Source: Bacteroidales bacterium
GTDB lineage: Bacteria > Bacteroidota > Bacteroidia > Bacteroidales > Paludibacteraceae
Direction: 5' to 3'
DNA: 39,456 nucleotides
Assembly: GCA_022777485.1 (NCBI GenBank)
Contig: JALFGC010000045.1
Span: forward strand, 1-39,456
How positions within the stretch are numbered: the stretch's first letter is position 1; every line of letters begins with the position of its first letter. The notes beneath the pieces were generated by a model that made no database searches, was not told where the DNA came from, and worked only from the letters and a program-made list of their open reading frames with translations. Shown piece by piece: positions 13,325-23,378 of this stretch. The position numbers were made by a program, and so were the translations under genes.

Positions 13325-14557
13325 TTATCCAAAGAAAATGTATGCCAATATGATGGCAGCGAGGATACCGAAGAAGTCTGCTATCAGTCCGCAGAGTATC
13401 GCATAGCGGGTGTCCTTGATGTTCACGCTACCAAAATAGACGGCGATAATGTAGAAGGTGGTGTCGGTGCTTCCTTGCACAATACTCACCAATCGCCCAA
13501 CGAAACTATCGGCTCCATATTGCACCATAGCGTCCACCATCATGCCTCGTGCACCGCTACCCGAGAGGGGACGCATGAGGGCAGTGGGCAATGCCGGCAC
13601 AAAGTCGGTGTTTAGTCCGCAAGCAGCGAACACCCAACCTAAGCCTGCCACCAGCATATCCATGGCTCCGCTGGCGCGGAACATACCCACTGCCACAAGC
13701 ATGGCTATCAGGTATGGGATGATACCGATAGCGGTCTGAAAACCTCCTTTCGCGCCATCAATGAACGCATCATAGACATTGATTCTGCGCACCACACCTG
13801 CGATGATAAACCAGCAGATAACTCCAAGCAGCAGCACTGCCGCCAGCACAGCAGACCATTTGCTCACCACCTCTTGTGGCAGCGCCAATGCTGCCCAAAG
13901 TACCAAGCCGACGAAAAGTGTCAGTCCCCCCAGCGTACCCAACACGATACGGTTGAACAAATTGATTCTCTGTGCGATAGCCACGGAGATAAGTCCCGCC
14001 ATAGCGGCGAAATAGGTAGCGAGGAGAATAGGTAGGAAGACATCGGCAGGGTTAGCGGCACCGAGTTGTGCGCGGTAGGTCATGATACTCACCGGCACGA
14101 GGGTCAGCCCGCTGGTAACCAGCACGAGGAACATGATCATTGAGTTGCTGGCGCGGCTCTTTTCCGTGTTGCTCTCCTGCATCTCTTTCATCGCTTGCAA
14201 GCCGAGCGGCGTGGCGGCATTATCTATGCCGAGCATGGTGGCGCTGATGTTCATCAGCATGCTACCGAAAGCGGGGTGTCCCTTGGGCAGTTCGGGAAAG
14301 AGGCGCTGGAAGAAAGGAGACACGGCGCGCGACATGGAGCGGATGACGCCTGCCTGCTCGCCGATTTTCATGATACCCATCCACAGCGAAAGCACGCCCG
14401 TCAAGCCAATGGATATCTCAAAGCCCGTCTTCGCACTGGCGAAGGTGGAGTTGAGTATCTCGCTGAAGATACCCACCTCACCAAAGCACACGGCTTGCAC
14501 TATCCCGACCACAACCGCAATCAGGATGAGCGCTATCCATATATAGTTGAGAACCAT
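13325..14557 (-). CDS. Fused SpmA/SpmB-type nucleoside-recognition (Gate) domain membrane protein
   Basis: A 410-residue membrane protein with two Gate domains in tandem. The SpmA-like half covers residues about 1-195 and includes ISIGLTGVLSLWMGIMKIGE and ISATMLGIDNAATPLGLQAM. The SpmB-like half covers about 235-410 and includes FIDGAKGGFQTAIGIIPYLIAMLVAVGMFRASGA and DSFVGRLVSIVQGSTDTTFY. In Bacillus the two halves are separate spore-maturation proteins; fusions are common in non-sporulating Bacteroidota, where the role is unknown and may be transport. It is flanked by family A repeats on both sides. Confidence 0.85.
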   Translation of the reverse strand: MVLNYIWIALILIAVVVGIVQAVCFGEVGIFSEILNSTFASAKTGFEISIGLTGVLSLWMGIMKIGEQAGVIRSMSRAVSPFFQRLFPELPKGHPAFGSMLMNISATMLGIDNAATPLGLQAMKEMQESNTEKSRASNSMIMFLVLVTSGLTLVPVSIMTYRAQLGAANPADVFLPILLATYFAAMAGLISVAIAQRINLFNRIVLGTLGGLTLFVGLVLWAALALPQEVVSKWSAVLAAVLLLGVICWFIIAGVVRRINVYDAFIDGAKGGFQTAIGIIPYLIAMLVAVGMFRASGAMDMLVAGLGWVFAACGLNTDFVPALPTALMRPLSGSGARGMMVDAMVQYGADSFVGRLVSIVQGSTDTTFYIIAVYFGSVNIKDTRYAILCGLIADFFGILAAIILAYIFFG

Positions 14558-14582
14558 AGTATTAATGGGATGAAGGAACTAT

Positions 14583-14664
14583 GATAAAGGATAAAAGACG
14601 AAATTGTCTCAACTCTGAAACTCATAGGCGGAGGTAATAAGTCTTTTATCTTTCATCCTTTATC
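14583..14664. repeat. Family A palindromic element
   Basis: Left arm GATAAAGGATAAAAGAC (14583-14599) and right arm GTCTTTTATC...ATCCTTTATC (14641-14664), with core CTCATAGGCGGAGGTAATAA. The repeat tract runs on into the stop region of the next gene at 14666. Confidence 0.75.
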
Positions 14665-14665
14665 C

Positions 14666-17068
14666 TTAATCTTTTATCTCTTGCCCCAATACGGTGAAAA
14701 TAGTACCATCAGCGCGGCGAATGCGGAGTTCTCCGTTTTGGAGGTATTTCTTTGCGGGCGAGTTCTTCTCTGCGTTTACTTCCTCTATGGCGTCCATAAC
14801 GGGCATACCCTCATAGACGAGGTGGATGGGACGGTCGTAGGAGTTGAGCGCATTCACCTCCATACGGATACCATTGGCGGTATGCTGAATGTTTACATTT
14901 CCGCTGAAGAGGAACCAGAAAGGCTCAATAAGATAACCCTCGCTGTCTAAGTAGCCAAAATAAGAGGGATAGGCTTGGTAGTACATTACGCCGGGTGAAG
15001 CCTCCACGGTACCGGGTTGATAGGTGTAGTCAATAGGATAGTCGCCCTCAGGGAGAGTGTAGGTGGCATCCATTGCCTCAATGAAGAAGCCTATCTGTGC
15101 AAAGGGATATCGGTTGTTGCCCTTGCCGAGTAAACTCAGGAACACTTCGCCGTGTTGTTCAAAATACCTGGTGATAAACAGCACCTTGTCGTCTGCCGAG
15201 AAGGTATGGTCTATCTCGCCCTCTTCCGCGTCGTGTTGGAGGCGCGTGTGGGTGTCGGCAATGAAATGGAGGTTATACATCCGATCATCCGAGCAGATAA
15301 AGCGTGCATCCATGAACACGGTGTCGTTACGGACAAAGGATGTGGCTTCGCCTTCCAACAGATAGATGACCTCTGCTGCTACTTGGTTGGCGTCCAGTTT
15401 GTACATGAAGGTATAGACATCGTAGAAGTCGGAGTGCTTGAACATACCATCCATTGTCCATGTTCCTGCGAGCGTGTCCGCATTGGGGCTGAGCGAGACG
15501 ATATAGGCACTATCGTTGGACATGCCGTATAGTTGGAATGAACCGTACTCCAAAGCATTGTAGAATGCTGCCTTGCCGATGGTTACATCAATAGTGTCTT
15601 TGGGCACGGGAACAGCGTACCAGAATGCCACTTGGTACAGGGTGCCATCGTAGTCCTTGATAGCGGCATCCACCAAGATACTGTCTGCCGTTTGGCGAAC
15701 CACGCACTCAGTATCAGCAATCTTCGCAATCACCGTATCCATCTTGCCTGAGGGGCGACGGACAGCGTGGTGGAGGTAGGTGTATTGGGAGACGATGTCG
15801 CCGTTGCGAGATGAGAACGCTCCTTCCAAACTATCGGCGAGAAACGCTACCGAAATCAGGTAGTCATCGTTCATGTTATAGATTTGATAACTGCCGCCGT
15901 TACTCTTAGGCACGATGTAGGCGCGGGTATCGAAAGCAAGCGCGATAGTATCCTTGGTAGGAGCAACCAACTGCCGCATGGTGATTCGGTAGTAGGAAGA
16001 GTCGGTCGCGATGATGTCGGCATGGACGGTCGTAGAATCGTTCTGCGTGCTGACAGAGACTTCGGCATAGAGGCTATAGGTGTATGAGTCGCCTGCGGGA
16101 GAGTGCTTCGTGATACCTACTACGGCATCAGGAGAAGTGAAAGTGCCTGTGGGGGTGAAAGCAACGATCTCCATCAGCACCTCATACTGCTCGTTGTAGC
16201 CGTCTAACAATAATGTACGCGAGGAGGTCAGATTGGAGTCGTCAATGGTCAGGTTGTTGATGGTGATGTCCACGGTGTCCTTACGCGCTTCCACGGTGTG
16301 GGTCATGCGCAGTTCGTAGAGCACCGTGTCGGTAGCGAGGAAACTGAATTGGAAGAGGTATTGCTTTCCCCTCATCGTTACTGTGTCTTTCGAGAGCAGC
16401 GAAGCCAGGTCGTGGTCGTCATATAGGAGCGTAACTTTCTTTCCATCAGGCAGTTGCAAGTGAGTGCCGGACTGCACGAGGTCTGCCAGTGAGTAGGTGC
16501 CGACTATGGCGGGGTTGTTGATTTGCACGGCGGCTTCCGTGCCGTCTTGCAATCTGCCCACCACTTGGAACGCTGTGTCGCCGATGATGTGAAGGTCAGT
16601 CTCTGCGAAAGTGTATTGGATGGTGTCGCGTGGCACGATTTGGTCTGCCTCGCCGTGCACGATATAGACCTTGCCGTCATCGCCCACGAAATCAGCGTCC
16701 AGCGTTAGGTAGAAGAGTCCTTCGTAGGGAGTGGGCTTGTTGGCAACGGTCAGAGTCAGACTGGTGGGGTGAATCCACTTCACCTTTCCCTCTTCGTCGA
16801 TGGACTGGATGAAGTTGTTGTAGATACCGGAAACCAGTCCGTTTTCTTTGGTGAATGTGCCCGTTACCTCGTCCGAGGCATATTGGAACTGCACTTTGTA
16901 ATTGAGTCCGTCAATGGTTGTCGCACTGTTGAACTCGAAGCACCACTCGCCAAACTGCTCATAGTGGACAGGTTCAAGGGTCTCCGCTTCAATACGGATG
17001 GTGTCGCCGGCTGCCCGACTAAGCAGCGGTAAGGCAATGATTGCCAATAAGATAGATAGTTTCTTCAT
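14666..17068 (-). CDS. Large secreted protein with five internal beta-rich repeats, function unknown
   Basis: An 800-residue protein with a signal peptide (residues 1-20, LPLLSRAAG). Five diverged segments of about 110-125 residues begin at about residues 22, 147, 263, 372 and 490. Each opens with K/R-D-T-I/V and carries a similar order of short strands, a T-G-T-F/W turn and a closing Y-x-x-x-F stretch. The last 190 residues differ. They end in a GELRIRRADGTIFTVLGQEIKD-like tail, split here as GELRIRRADG then TIFTVLGQEI, which resembles short C-terminal motifs of many Prevotella/Bacteroides secreted proteins. Surface or periplasmic location is inferred. I do not recognise a family name. A terminator separates it from glnS, and no standard promoter was found. 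Confidence 0.7.
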   Translation of the reverse strand: MKKLSILLAIIALPLLSRAAGDTIRIEAETLEPVHYEQFGEWCFEFNSATTIDGLNYKVQFQYASDEVTGTFTKENGLVSGIYNNFIQSIDEEGKVKWIHPTSLTLTVANKPTPYEGLFYLTLDADFVGDDGKVYIVHGEADQIVPRDTIQYTFAETDLHIIGDTAFQVVGRLQDGTEAAVQINNPAIVGTYSLADLVQSGTHLQLPDGKKVTLLYDDHDLASLLSKDTVTMRGKQYLFQFSFLATDTVLYELRMTHTVEARKDTVDITINNLTIDDSNLTSSRTLLLDGYNEQYEVLMEIVAFTPTGTFTSPDAVVGITKHSPAGDSYTYSLYAEVSVSTQNDSTTVHADIIATDSSYYRITMRQLVAPTKDTIALAFDTRAYIVPKSNGGSYQIYNMNDDYLISVAFLADSLEGAFSSRNGDIVSQYTYLHHAVRRPSGKMDTVIAKIADTECVVRQTADSILVDAAIKDYDGTLYQVAFWYAVPVPKDTIDVTIGKAAFYNALEYGSFQLYGMSNDSAYIVSLSPNADTLAGTWTMDGMFKHSDFYDVYTFMYKLDANQVAAEVIYLLEGEATSFVRNDTVFMDARFICSDDRMYNLHFIADTHTRLQHDAEEGEIDHTFSADDKVLFITRYFEQHGEVFLSLLGKGNNRYPFAQIGFFIEAMDATYTLPEGDYPIDYTYQPGTVEASPGVMYYQAYPSYFGYLDSEGYLIEPFWFLFSGNVNIQHTANGIRMEVNALNSYDRPIHLVYEGMPVMDAIEEVNAEKNSPAKKYLQNGELRIRRADGTIFTVLGQEIKD

Positions 17069-17084
17069 TAGTATAGAAAAATTA

Positions 17085-17109
17085 TGTCAGGGCAATAGTT
17101 GCCCTGACA
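17085..17109 (-). terminator. Terminator after glnS
   Basis: A perfect 11-base stem TGTCAGGGCAA / TTGCCCTGACA with a 3-base loop. On the minus strand it is followed by TAATTTTTC. Confidence 0.85.
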
Positions 17110-17124
17110 AATAAGAAAATTAGG

Positions 17125-18810
<1,686 letters not shown>

Positions 18811-18885
18811 AGATTATTTGACAATTTGACAATTTACGATATGACCATTTGCTATGCAGTCCCTCATTGGTACTACTTCGCCTAT

Positions 18886-19665
18886 TTAGTTGATTCCGCG
18901 AACGACGCCGCGCGGTGAGGCTTTGATGAATTCCACAATCATGTCCCGTTCGGGTGTCTGCGGCAGAGTTTCCGTGATTTGTTGCAGCGCCTGCGAGACA
19001 TTCAGTCCGGACATGTAGAGTAGTCGGTAGGTCTCTTGGATAGAGGACAGTTGCTCTTTGGTGAAGCCTCGGCGTCCCAAACCAACGGAGTTGATACCGC
19101 AGTAGGAAACGGGGTCGCGCGCTGCGATGATGAAGGGCGGGATGTCTTTGTTGACGCGGGTGCCGCCCTGAATCATCACATGTGCTCCGATGTGCGAGAA
19201 TTGGTGTACGAGGGTGCCGCCGCCGAGGATTGCCCAGTCGTCCACCTCTACCTCGCCCGCCAACTGGGTGGCGTTGGACATGATGATATGGTCGTGGAGG
19301 ATACAGTCGTGTGCAACATGGCAGTACGCCATGATGAGGCAGTTGTTTCCAACGACGGTTTTGCCTTTGCTGGCGGTGCCACGATGCACAGTGGCGCACT
19401 CGCGGATGGTGGTGTTGTCGCCGATGAAGACATAGGTCTTCTCGCCCTTGAACTTGAGGTCTTGGGGGATGGCGCCTACGACAGCGGAGGGGAAGATATG
19501 GCAGTTCTTGCCGATGCGTGTGCCTTCGAGGATGGTGGCGTTGGCGTCAATGATGGTGCCTGCACCGATTTCCACGTCTTTGTCAATGTACACGAATGGA
19601 CCGACCTGTACGGAGGGGTCCAGTTTGGCTTCAGGATGGATGAAATTCATGTTGTTATGTTCCAT
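18886..19665 (-). CDS. lpxA: Acyl-ACP--UDP-N-acetylglucosamine O-acyltransferase
   Basis: A 259-residue left-handed beta-helix enzyme adding the first hydroxyacyl chain to UDP-GlcNAc in lipid A synthesis. Hexapeptide repeats run through residues about 8-190. The catalytic region reads AYCHVAHDC, with His119 matching E. coli His125. The C-terminal helical part (GLGRRGFTKEQLSSI...YRLLY) is standard. An internal ATG six codons in (MNFIHP) is a possible alternative start. It is third in the HD-lpxD-lpxC-lpxA order and separated from lpxC by 146 bases containing an 11-bp array. Confidence 0.96.
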   Translation of the reverse strand: MEHNNMNFIHPEAKLDPSVQVGPFVYIDKDVEIGAGTIIDANATILEGTRIGKNCHIFPSAVVGAIPQDLKFKGEKTYVFIGDNTTIRECATVHRGTASKGKTVVGNNCLIMAYCHVAHDCILHDHIIMSNATQLAGEVEVDDWAILGGGTLVHQFSHIGAHVMIQGGTRVNKDIPPFIIAARDPVSYCGINSVGLGRRGFTKEQLSSIQETYRLLYMSGLNVSQALQQITETLPQTPERDMIVEFIKASPRGVVRGIN

Positions 19666-19710
19666 ATTACTAATGAATTAGCCTTTTGGACTATTTCGGA
19701 CTGTCGAACG

Positions 19711-19754
19711 ACCCGCGGTCGACCCGCGACAGACCCGCGAAAAACGCACGGAAA
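19711..19754. repeat. Tandem array, 4 units of 11 bp between lpxC and lpxA
   Basis: Units ACCCGCGGTCG, ACCCGCGACAG, ACCCGCGAAAA, ACGCACGGAAA in exact 11-base register. A weaker unit, ACTGTCGAACG (19700-19710), precedes them. Confidence 0.85.
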
Positions 19755-19811
19755 GGAATGTTCCTGTTTTCTTATCCGAAAAGGTGTATTTTGTATTGTT
19801 TCTTGCCGATG

Positions 19812-20711
19812 TCAACTCAGCACCTTGTTGCGCAGTTGTCTGCAACATTGGGTATTGAAGGTATGCCCGGGTCGGAGGGCAATAATGCGCCCTTGGATAC
19901 GGCATCCGAGCAGCGACATGTCACCGATGAGATCAAGCAGTTTATGGCGCGAGGGTTCGTTTTGGTAGTTGAGCGGCGAGAGGTAGCCGAGTTTGGTGGC
20001 GTCGAGATGGGGTTGCCCGAGTTTGTCGGTCATGTAGTCGAGTCCCTCTTGCGACATGGGTGTTTCGTAGATGACGAGCGCGTTCTGCAGGTCTCCGCCC
20101 TTGATGAGCCCCATACGCAGGAGCGGTTCTATCTCGCGTACAAAGCAAAAAGTGCGTGCTGCGGCTATCTCGCGGGGGTAGTCGGTCAGGTCGGGCAACT
20201 CGGCATGTTGCTCGCGGAGGAGCCCGGTGGGGTAAGTGATGGTAACCTCTGCCTCGAAATGGTCGCAGGGGAGCAGTACCATCTTATTGCCGTGTTCAGA
20301 CTGATACTCAATAGGTTCCGTTACGACGAACACCTGTTGCTCGGCGTCCTGTTCTTGCAATCCCACTTCTTGAATGGCTTTCACGAAGAGTTTGGCACTA
20401 CCGTCGAGAATGGGCAACTCAGGTCCATCCACCTCAATGAGGCAGTTGTCCACGCCCATGGCGTAGAGTGCAGAGAGCGCGTGCTCCACAGTGCTGATTT
20501 TCCATGCGCCGCGCTCCAAGACGGTGCCTCGCTCAGTGGCGGACACGTAGTCGGCGAGCGCTTGGTAGGTGGGTTTGCAGGGGAGGTCGGTGCGGCAAAG
20601 TTGCACGCCCGTGTTCGCCTCCGCGGGGAGGAAGGTGGCGGAGATGTTCAAGCCTGTATGCAGACCTTTGCCCTCGAAATGAAAGGACGATTGTATAGTA
20701 TGCTGTTTCAT
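19812..20711 (-). CDS. lpxC: UDP-3-O-acyl-N-acetylglucosamine deacetylase, without the FabZ fusion
   Basis: A 299-residue zinc deacetylase catalysing the committed step of lipid A synthesis. Zinc ligands are visible: His77 (STVEHALSAL), His256 and Asp260 (HKLLDLIGD), plus catalytic His283 (RPGHTFN). The protein stops at residue 299, just after the LpxC fold ends. In Bacteroidota this gene is normally a bifunctional LpxC-FabZ fusion of about 460 residues. No FabZ sequence follows; the 146-base gap to lpxA holds only an 11-bp array. Its start overlaps the lpxD stop as ATGA, so the two are translationally coupled. Confidence 0.95.
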   Translation of the reverse strand: MKQHTIQSSFHFEGKGLHTGLNISATFLPAEANTGVQLCRTDLPCKPTYQALADYVSATERGTVLERGAWKISTVEHALSALYAMGVDNCLIEVDGPELPILDGSAKLFVKAIQEVGLQEQDAEQQVFVVTEPIEYQSEHGNKMVLLPCDHFEAEVTITYPTGLLREQHAELPDLTDYPREIAAARTFCFVREIEPLLRMGLIKGGDLQNALVIYETPMSQEGLDYMTDKLGQPHLDATKLGYLSPLNYQNEPSRHKLLDLIGDMSLLGCRIQGRIIALRPGHTFNTQCCRQLRNKVLS

Positions 20712-21745
20712 AATTTTTTCTCTAATTCATTGATTTTCTTCATTATATCTGGTAGTTGCTTGAATCCTACGGAGGAGCGACGCCAGTTCATTGCGTCGAT
20801 GGCGGGTGAGCCTTGGTACATACCTTGCTTGCGTACGGAGCCTGCCACGCCTGCCTGCGCGCCGAAGACGCATCGATCGGCTATCTCAATGTGTCCCGCT
20901 ACGCCCACTTGTCCGGCTAAGATACAGTGGTTGCCAATCTTGCTGCTGCCGGCGACACCCACTTGCGCACACATGAAGGTAGATTCGCCCACTTCCACAT
21001 TGTGCGCCACCTGTACGAGGTTGTCCAGTTTGGCGTTCCGGCGCACGATAGTGGCACCCATCATGGCACGGTCGATGGTGGTGTTCGCACCTATCTCCAC
21101 GTCGTCTTCGATGATAACATTGCCTATCTGCGGCACTTTTTGATTCACGCCTTGTGCGTCGGGCTCGAAGCCGAATCCGTCAGCACCAACCACCACTCCA
21201 GCATGCAGGATACAGTCGTTTCCTACCTTGCAGTTGGCGTAGATTTTCACGCCTGCGTAGAGGATTGTGTTGTCTCCAATCTGTACATTATCACCGACAT
21301 ACGCCTGCGGATAAATCTGCACACCCTTGCCTAATCGGACGTTCTTGCCGATGTAGGCGAAAGCGCCAACATAGGCGTCTGCGGGCACCTCCACGCCTTC
21401 GCTCACGAAGGCGGGTTGCTCGATGCCCTGCTTGCGCGGGTTCATCACCTCAGCAACCATCTTCAGCAGTTGTGCCATCGCTCCGCGAGCGTTCTCTACG
21501 GCGATAAGCGTGGCTTTCCCCTCGCGGCTGACGGCGGTAATGGAATCAGTCAGCAGGCTACTTGTAATCAGCACAATTGATGCCCCCGTAGTGTCCAGAT
21601 GGGATAGGTATTTCTCCTCGCAAACGAAGGACAAACGTCCTTCGGTCGCGTTCTCGATGGGCGCGACATCATGCACTGTGGCGTTGGCATCTCCGTAAAT
21701 CTTCCCGCCTAACACGGCGGCTATTTGTTGAGCAGTAAATTGCAT
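20708..21745 (-). CDS. lpxD: UDP-3-O-(hydroxyacyl)glucosamine N-acyltransferase
   Basis: A 345-residue left-handed beta-helix acyltransferase adding the N-linked chain in lipid A synthesis. It has an N-terminal LpxD uridine-binding domain (residues 1-100), hexapeptide repeats about 105-300, and the catalytic His region VQVAHNVEVG, then HCILAGQVGVAGHIEI. A C-terminal helix follows, ending INELEKKL. The start is ATG 21745 (MQFTAQQIAAVLGG). An in-frame start at 21841 would add 32 residues encoded by a family A repeat and is rejected. The stop overlaps the lpxC start. Confidence 0.95.
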   Translation of the reverse strand: MQFTAQQIAAVLGGKIYGDANATVHDVAPIENATEGRLSFVCEEKYLSHLDTTGASIVLITSSLLTDSITAVSREGKATLIAVENARGAMAQLLKMVAEVMNPRKQGIEQPAFVSEGVEVPADAYVGAFAYIGKNVRLGKGVQIYPQAYVGDNVQIGDNTILYAGVKIYANCKVGNDCILHAGVVVGADGFGFEPDAQGVNQKVPQIGNVIIEDDVEIGANTTIDRAMMGATIVRRNAKLDNLVQVAHNVEVGESTFMCAQVGVAGSSKIGNHCILAGQVGVAGHIEIADRCVFGAQAGVAGSVRKQGMYQGSPAIDAMNWRRSSVGFKQLPDIMKKINELEKKL

Positions 21746-21750
21746 ATTTT

Positions 21751-21892
21751 GGATGAAGGATGAAGGTTTGATTAGTTTTGTTGGATGAAGGATTAAGGAA
21801 ACAGGATTAAAGACTAAATAGTTTTGACTCTGAAACTCCACAGACGAAGGTAATATGTCTTTTATCCTTTATCCTTTATCCTTTATCCTTTT
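21751..21892. repeat. Family A element between lpxD and the HD gene
   Basis: Left arm units GGATGAAGGATTAAGGAAAC and AGGATTAAAGACTAAATAG, core CACAGACGAAGGTAATATG, right arm GTCTTTTATCC followed by several TTTATCC units. The HD gene stop codon (21883-21885) lies inside the right arm. Confidence 0.75.
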
Positions 21893-23157
21893 TCCCTTAG
21901 GCGGTCCAACTGAAACACATATAGTTTCTGCGGTTTGCGCGTGAGGGCTTTCAGATCGAGTATCTCGCTGGCGGCGGCTATATCGCGCACCGAGCCGTCT
22001 TGGTAAAGGATATCAATAGAGTCGTCTTTCTCAGAGTAGGTGTTCGAGGTGGAGACGTGCTCCACGAAGAAGTACTCCGTCTCCTTCTCGCTGATATGCA
22101 GCAGATTAGCATAGTGCTCGCGCAGCATGGCTTTCTCTTCGTCCGTGAGCGGAGCCGTTAGCAGTTTGCCGCGGAAGAGTTGGCGGTTAATGAAACAACG
22201 GCTCAACGTGGAGAGCACGATGTCGTCCGCTGACATCCAAACCTTGATGGCGGACAGCACATCTGTGTCGTCCAGCAGCGCGTACTGTTCCAACAAGAAG
22301 TCATCGGCGGTAACATGGTTGTAGAGAAAATAGTGCAAGGCGGGGGAGCAGAAGAGTTGCACGCTTTGTTGCGCGAGTTCTTTCGCGCGTGTAAGTATCT
22401 TTATCAGATGTTGCTCGGCAGCCACGGAGGTCTTATGCAGATAAACCTGCCAGTACATTAGCCGCCGTGCTACGAGGAACTTCTCCACCGAGTAGATACC
22501 CTTCTGCTCAATCACCAATCGGTCGTCCACCACGTTCAGCATCTTCAGCAGTCGCTCGCTCGCCACGCGCCCTTCCTGCACGCCTGTGAAGAACGAGTCT
22601 CGACAGAGATAATCCATCCTATCCACGTCTAACTGACTCGAGATCAACTGATGAAGGAAATGCCTCGGGTACTCGTCCTTGAAGATGGCTATCGCCTCTG
22701 CCAGCGGTCCTGTCCGCTCGAACGAACCCGCCACATCCATCGCTAACTGCTGTTCGCGAGCTCCCAACTCACGATTGATACGCTCCATCATCATGAGCGA
22801 AATCTCCTCATGGGTGATGCCCTCCACGAGGGTGTGTTCCAGCACATGTGAGAAGGGACCGTGCCCCACGTCGTGCAGCAGAATGGCTATCAGCGCGCCT
22901 GTGGCTTCTTGCTCGCTGATGTCCACACCTTTCCCGCGAAGCGAACTTATCGCCTCGCTCATCAAGTGCATTGCTCCCAGCGAGTGGGAGAAGCGGCTGT
23001 GCATAGCACCCGGGTAAACTAGATAGGAGAGACCCAACTGACGAATGCGTATCAAACGCTGTACCAACGGATGTTGTAACACATCGTATAACAAATCGTT
23101 CGGAATACTCAAGAAACCGAAAACAGGGTCGTTGATAATCTTATGTTTATTCGCCAT
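21883..23157 (-). CDS. HD-domain phosphohydrolase
   Basis: A 424-residue cytosolic metal-dependent phosphohydrolase of the dNTPase-like HD group. Metal ligands are seen at His53/His58 region (PGAMHSRFSHSLG), His95-Asp96 (LLHDVGHGPFSH) and further His residues. Members of this group sit before lpxD in many Bacteroidota genomes; the substrate is not established. The start is ATG 23157 (MANKHKIIND). The upstream in-frame start at 23184 overlaps the -7 promoter element and cannot be transcribed from it. The C-terminal residues LREKG and the stop are repeat-encoded. Confidence 0.88.
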   Translation of the reverse strand: MANKHKIINDPVFGFLSIPNDLLYDVLQHPLVQRLIRIRQLGLSYLVYPGAMHSRFSHSLGAMHLMSEAISSLRGKGVDISEQEATGALIAILLHDVGHGPFSHVLEHTLVEGITHEEISLMMMERINRELGAREQQLAMDVAGSFERTGPLAEAIAIFKDEYPRHFLHQLISSQLDVDRMDYLCRDSFFTGVQEGRVASERLLKMLNVVDDRLVIEQKGIYSVEKFLVARRLMYWQVYLHKTSVAAEQHLIKILTRAKELAQQSVQLFCSPALHYFLYNHVTADDFLLEQYALLDDTDVLSAIKVWMSADDIVLSTLSRCFINRQLFRGKLLTAPLTDEEKAMLREHYANLLHISEKETEYFFVEHVSTSNTYSEKDDSIDILYQDGSVRDIAAASEILDLKALTRKPQKLYVFQLDRLREKG

Positions 23158-23181
23158 GGTTGGTGTTCCGCAAATTTGCCG

Positions 23182-23213
23182 CAAAGATACTACTTTTTTC
23201 CCATATATGCAAA
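23182..23213 (-). promoter_or_regulatory. Promoter of the HD-lpxD-lpxC operon
   Basis: TTTG (23213-23210), a 20-base spacer with an A-tract and GTAG, then TATCTTTG (23189-23182), 25 bases before the HD start. No other standard promoter is seen before lpxA or glnS, so all may share it. Confidence 0.85.
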
Positions 23214-23314
23214 CAAATGTCCTTTTTTTTCATTTTTCTGCAGTATAATTGGCACATCGGACAGTTTTGTGAAACTATTACGTCTGTTGTAGTGAGAAAC
23301 TTGCTAAAAGGCAC

Positions 23315-23350
23315 ATAAAAAACTGCCTAACAATGTGTTAGACAGTTCTT
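23315..23350 (-). terminator. Terminator after the outer-membrane protein gene
   Basis: The stem AACTGCCTAACA / TGTTAGACAGTT has one G-T; the minus strand continues as TTTTTTATG. Confidence 0.85.
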
Positions 23351-23378
23351 TATTTGATGTAAGATAATCTTTTCGAAC

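Noticed and set aside
19686..21143. 485-codon plus-strand ORF across lpxC and lpxD
   Set aside because: Antisense to two unmistakable lipid A enzymes; composition is compositional noise from high third-position GC.
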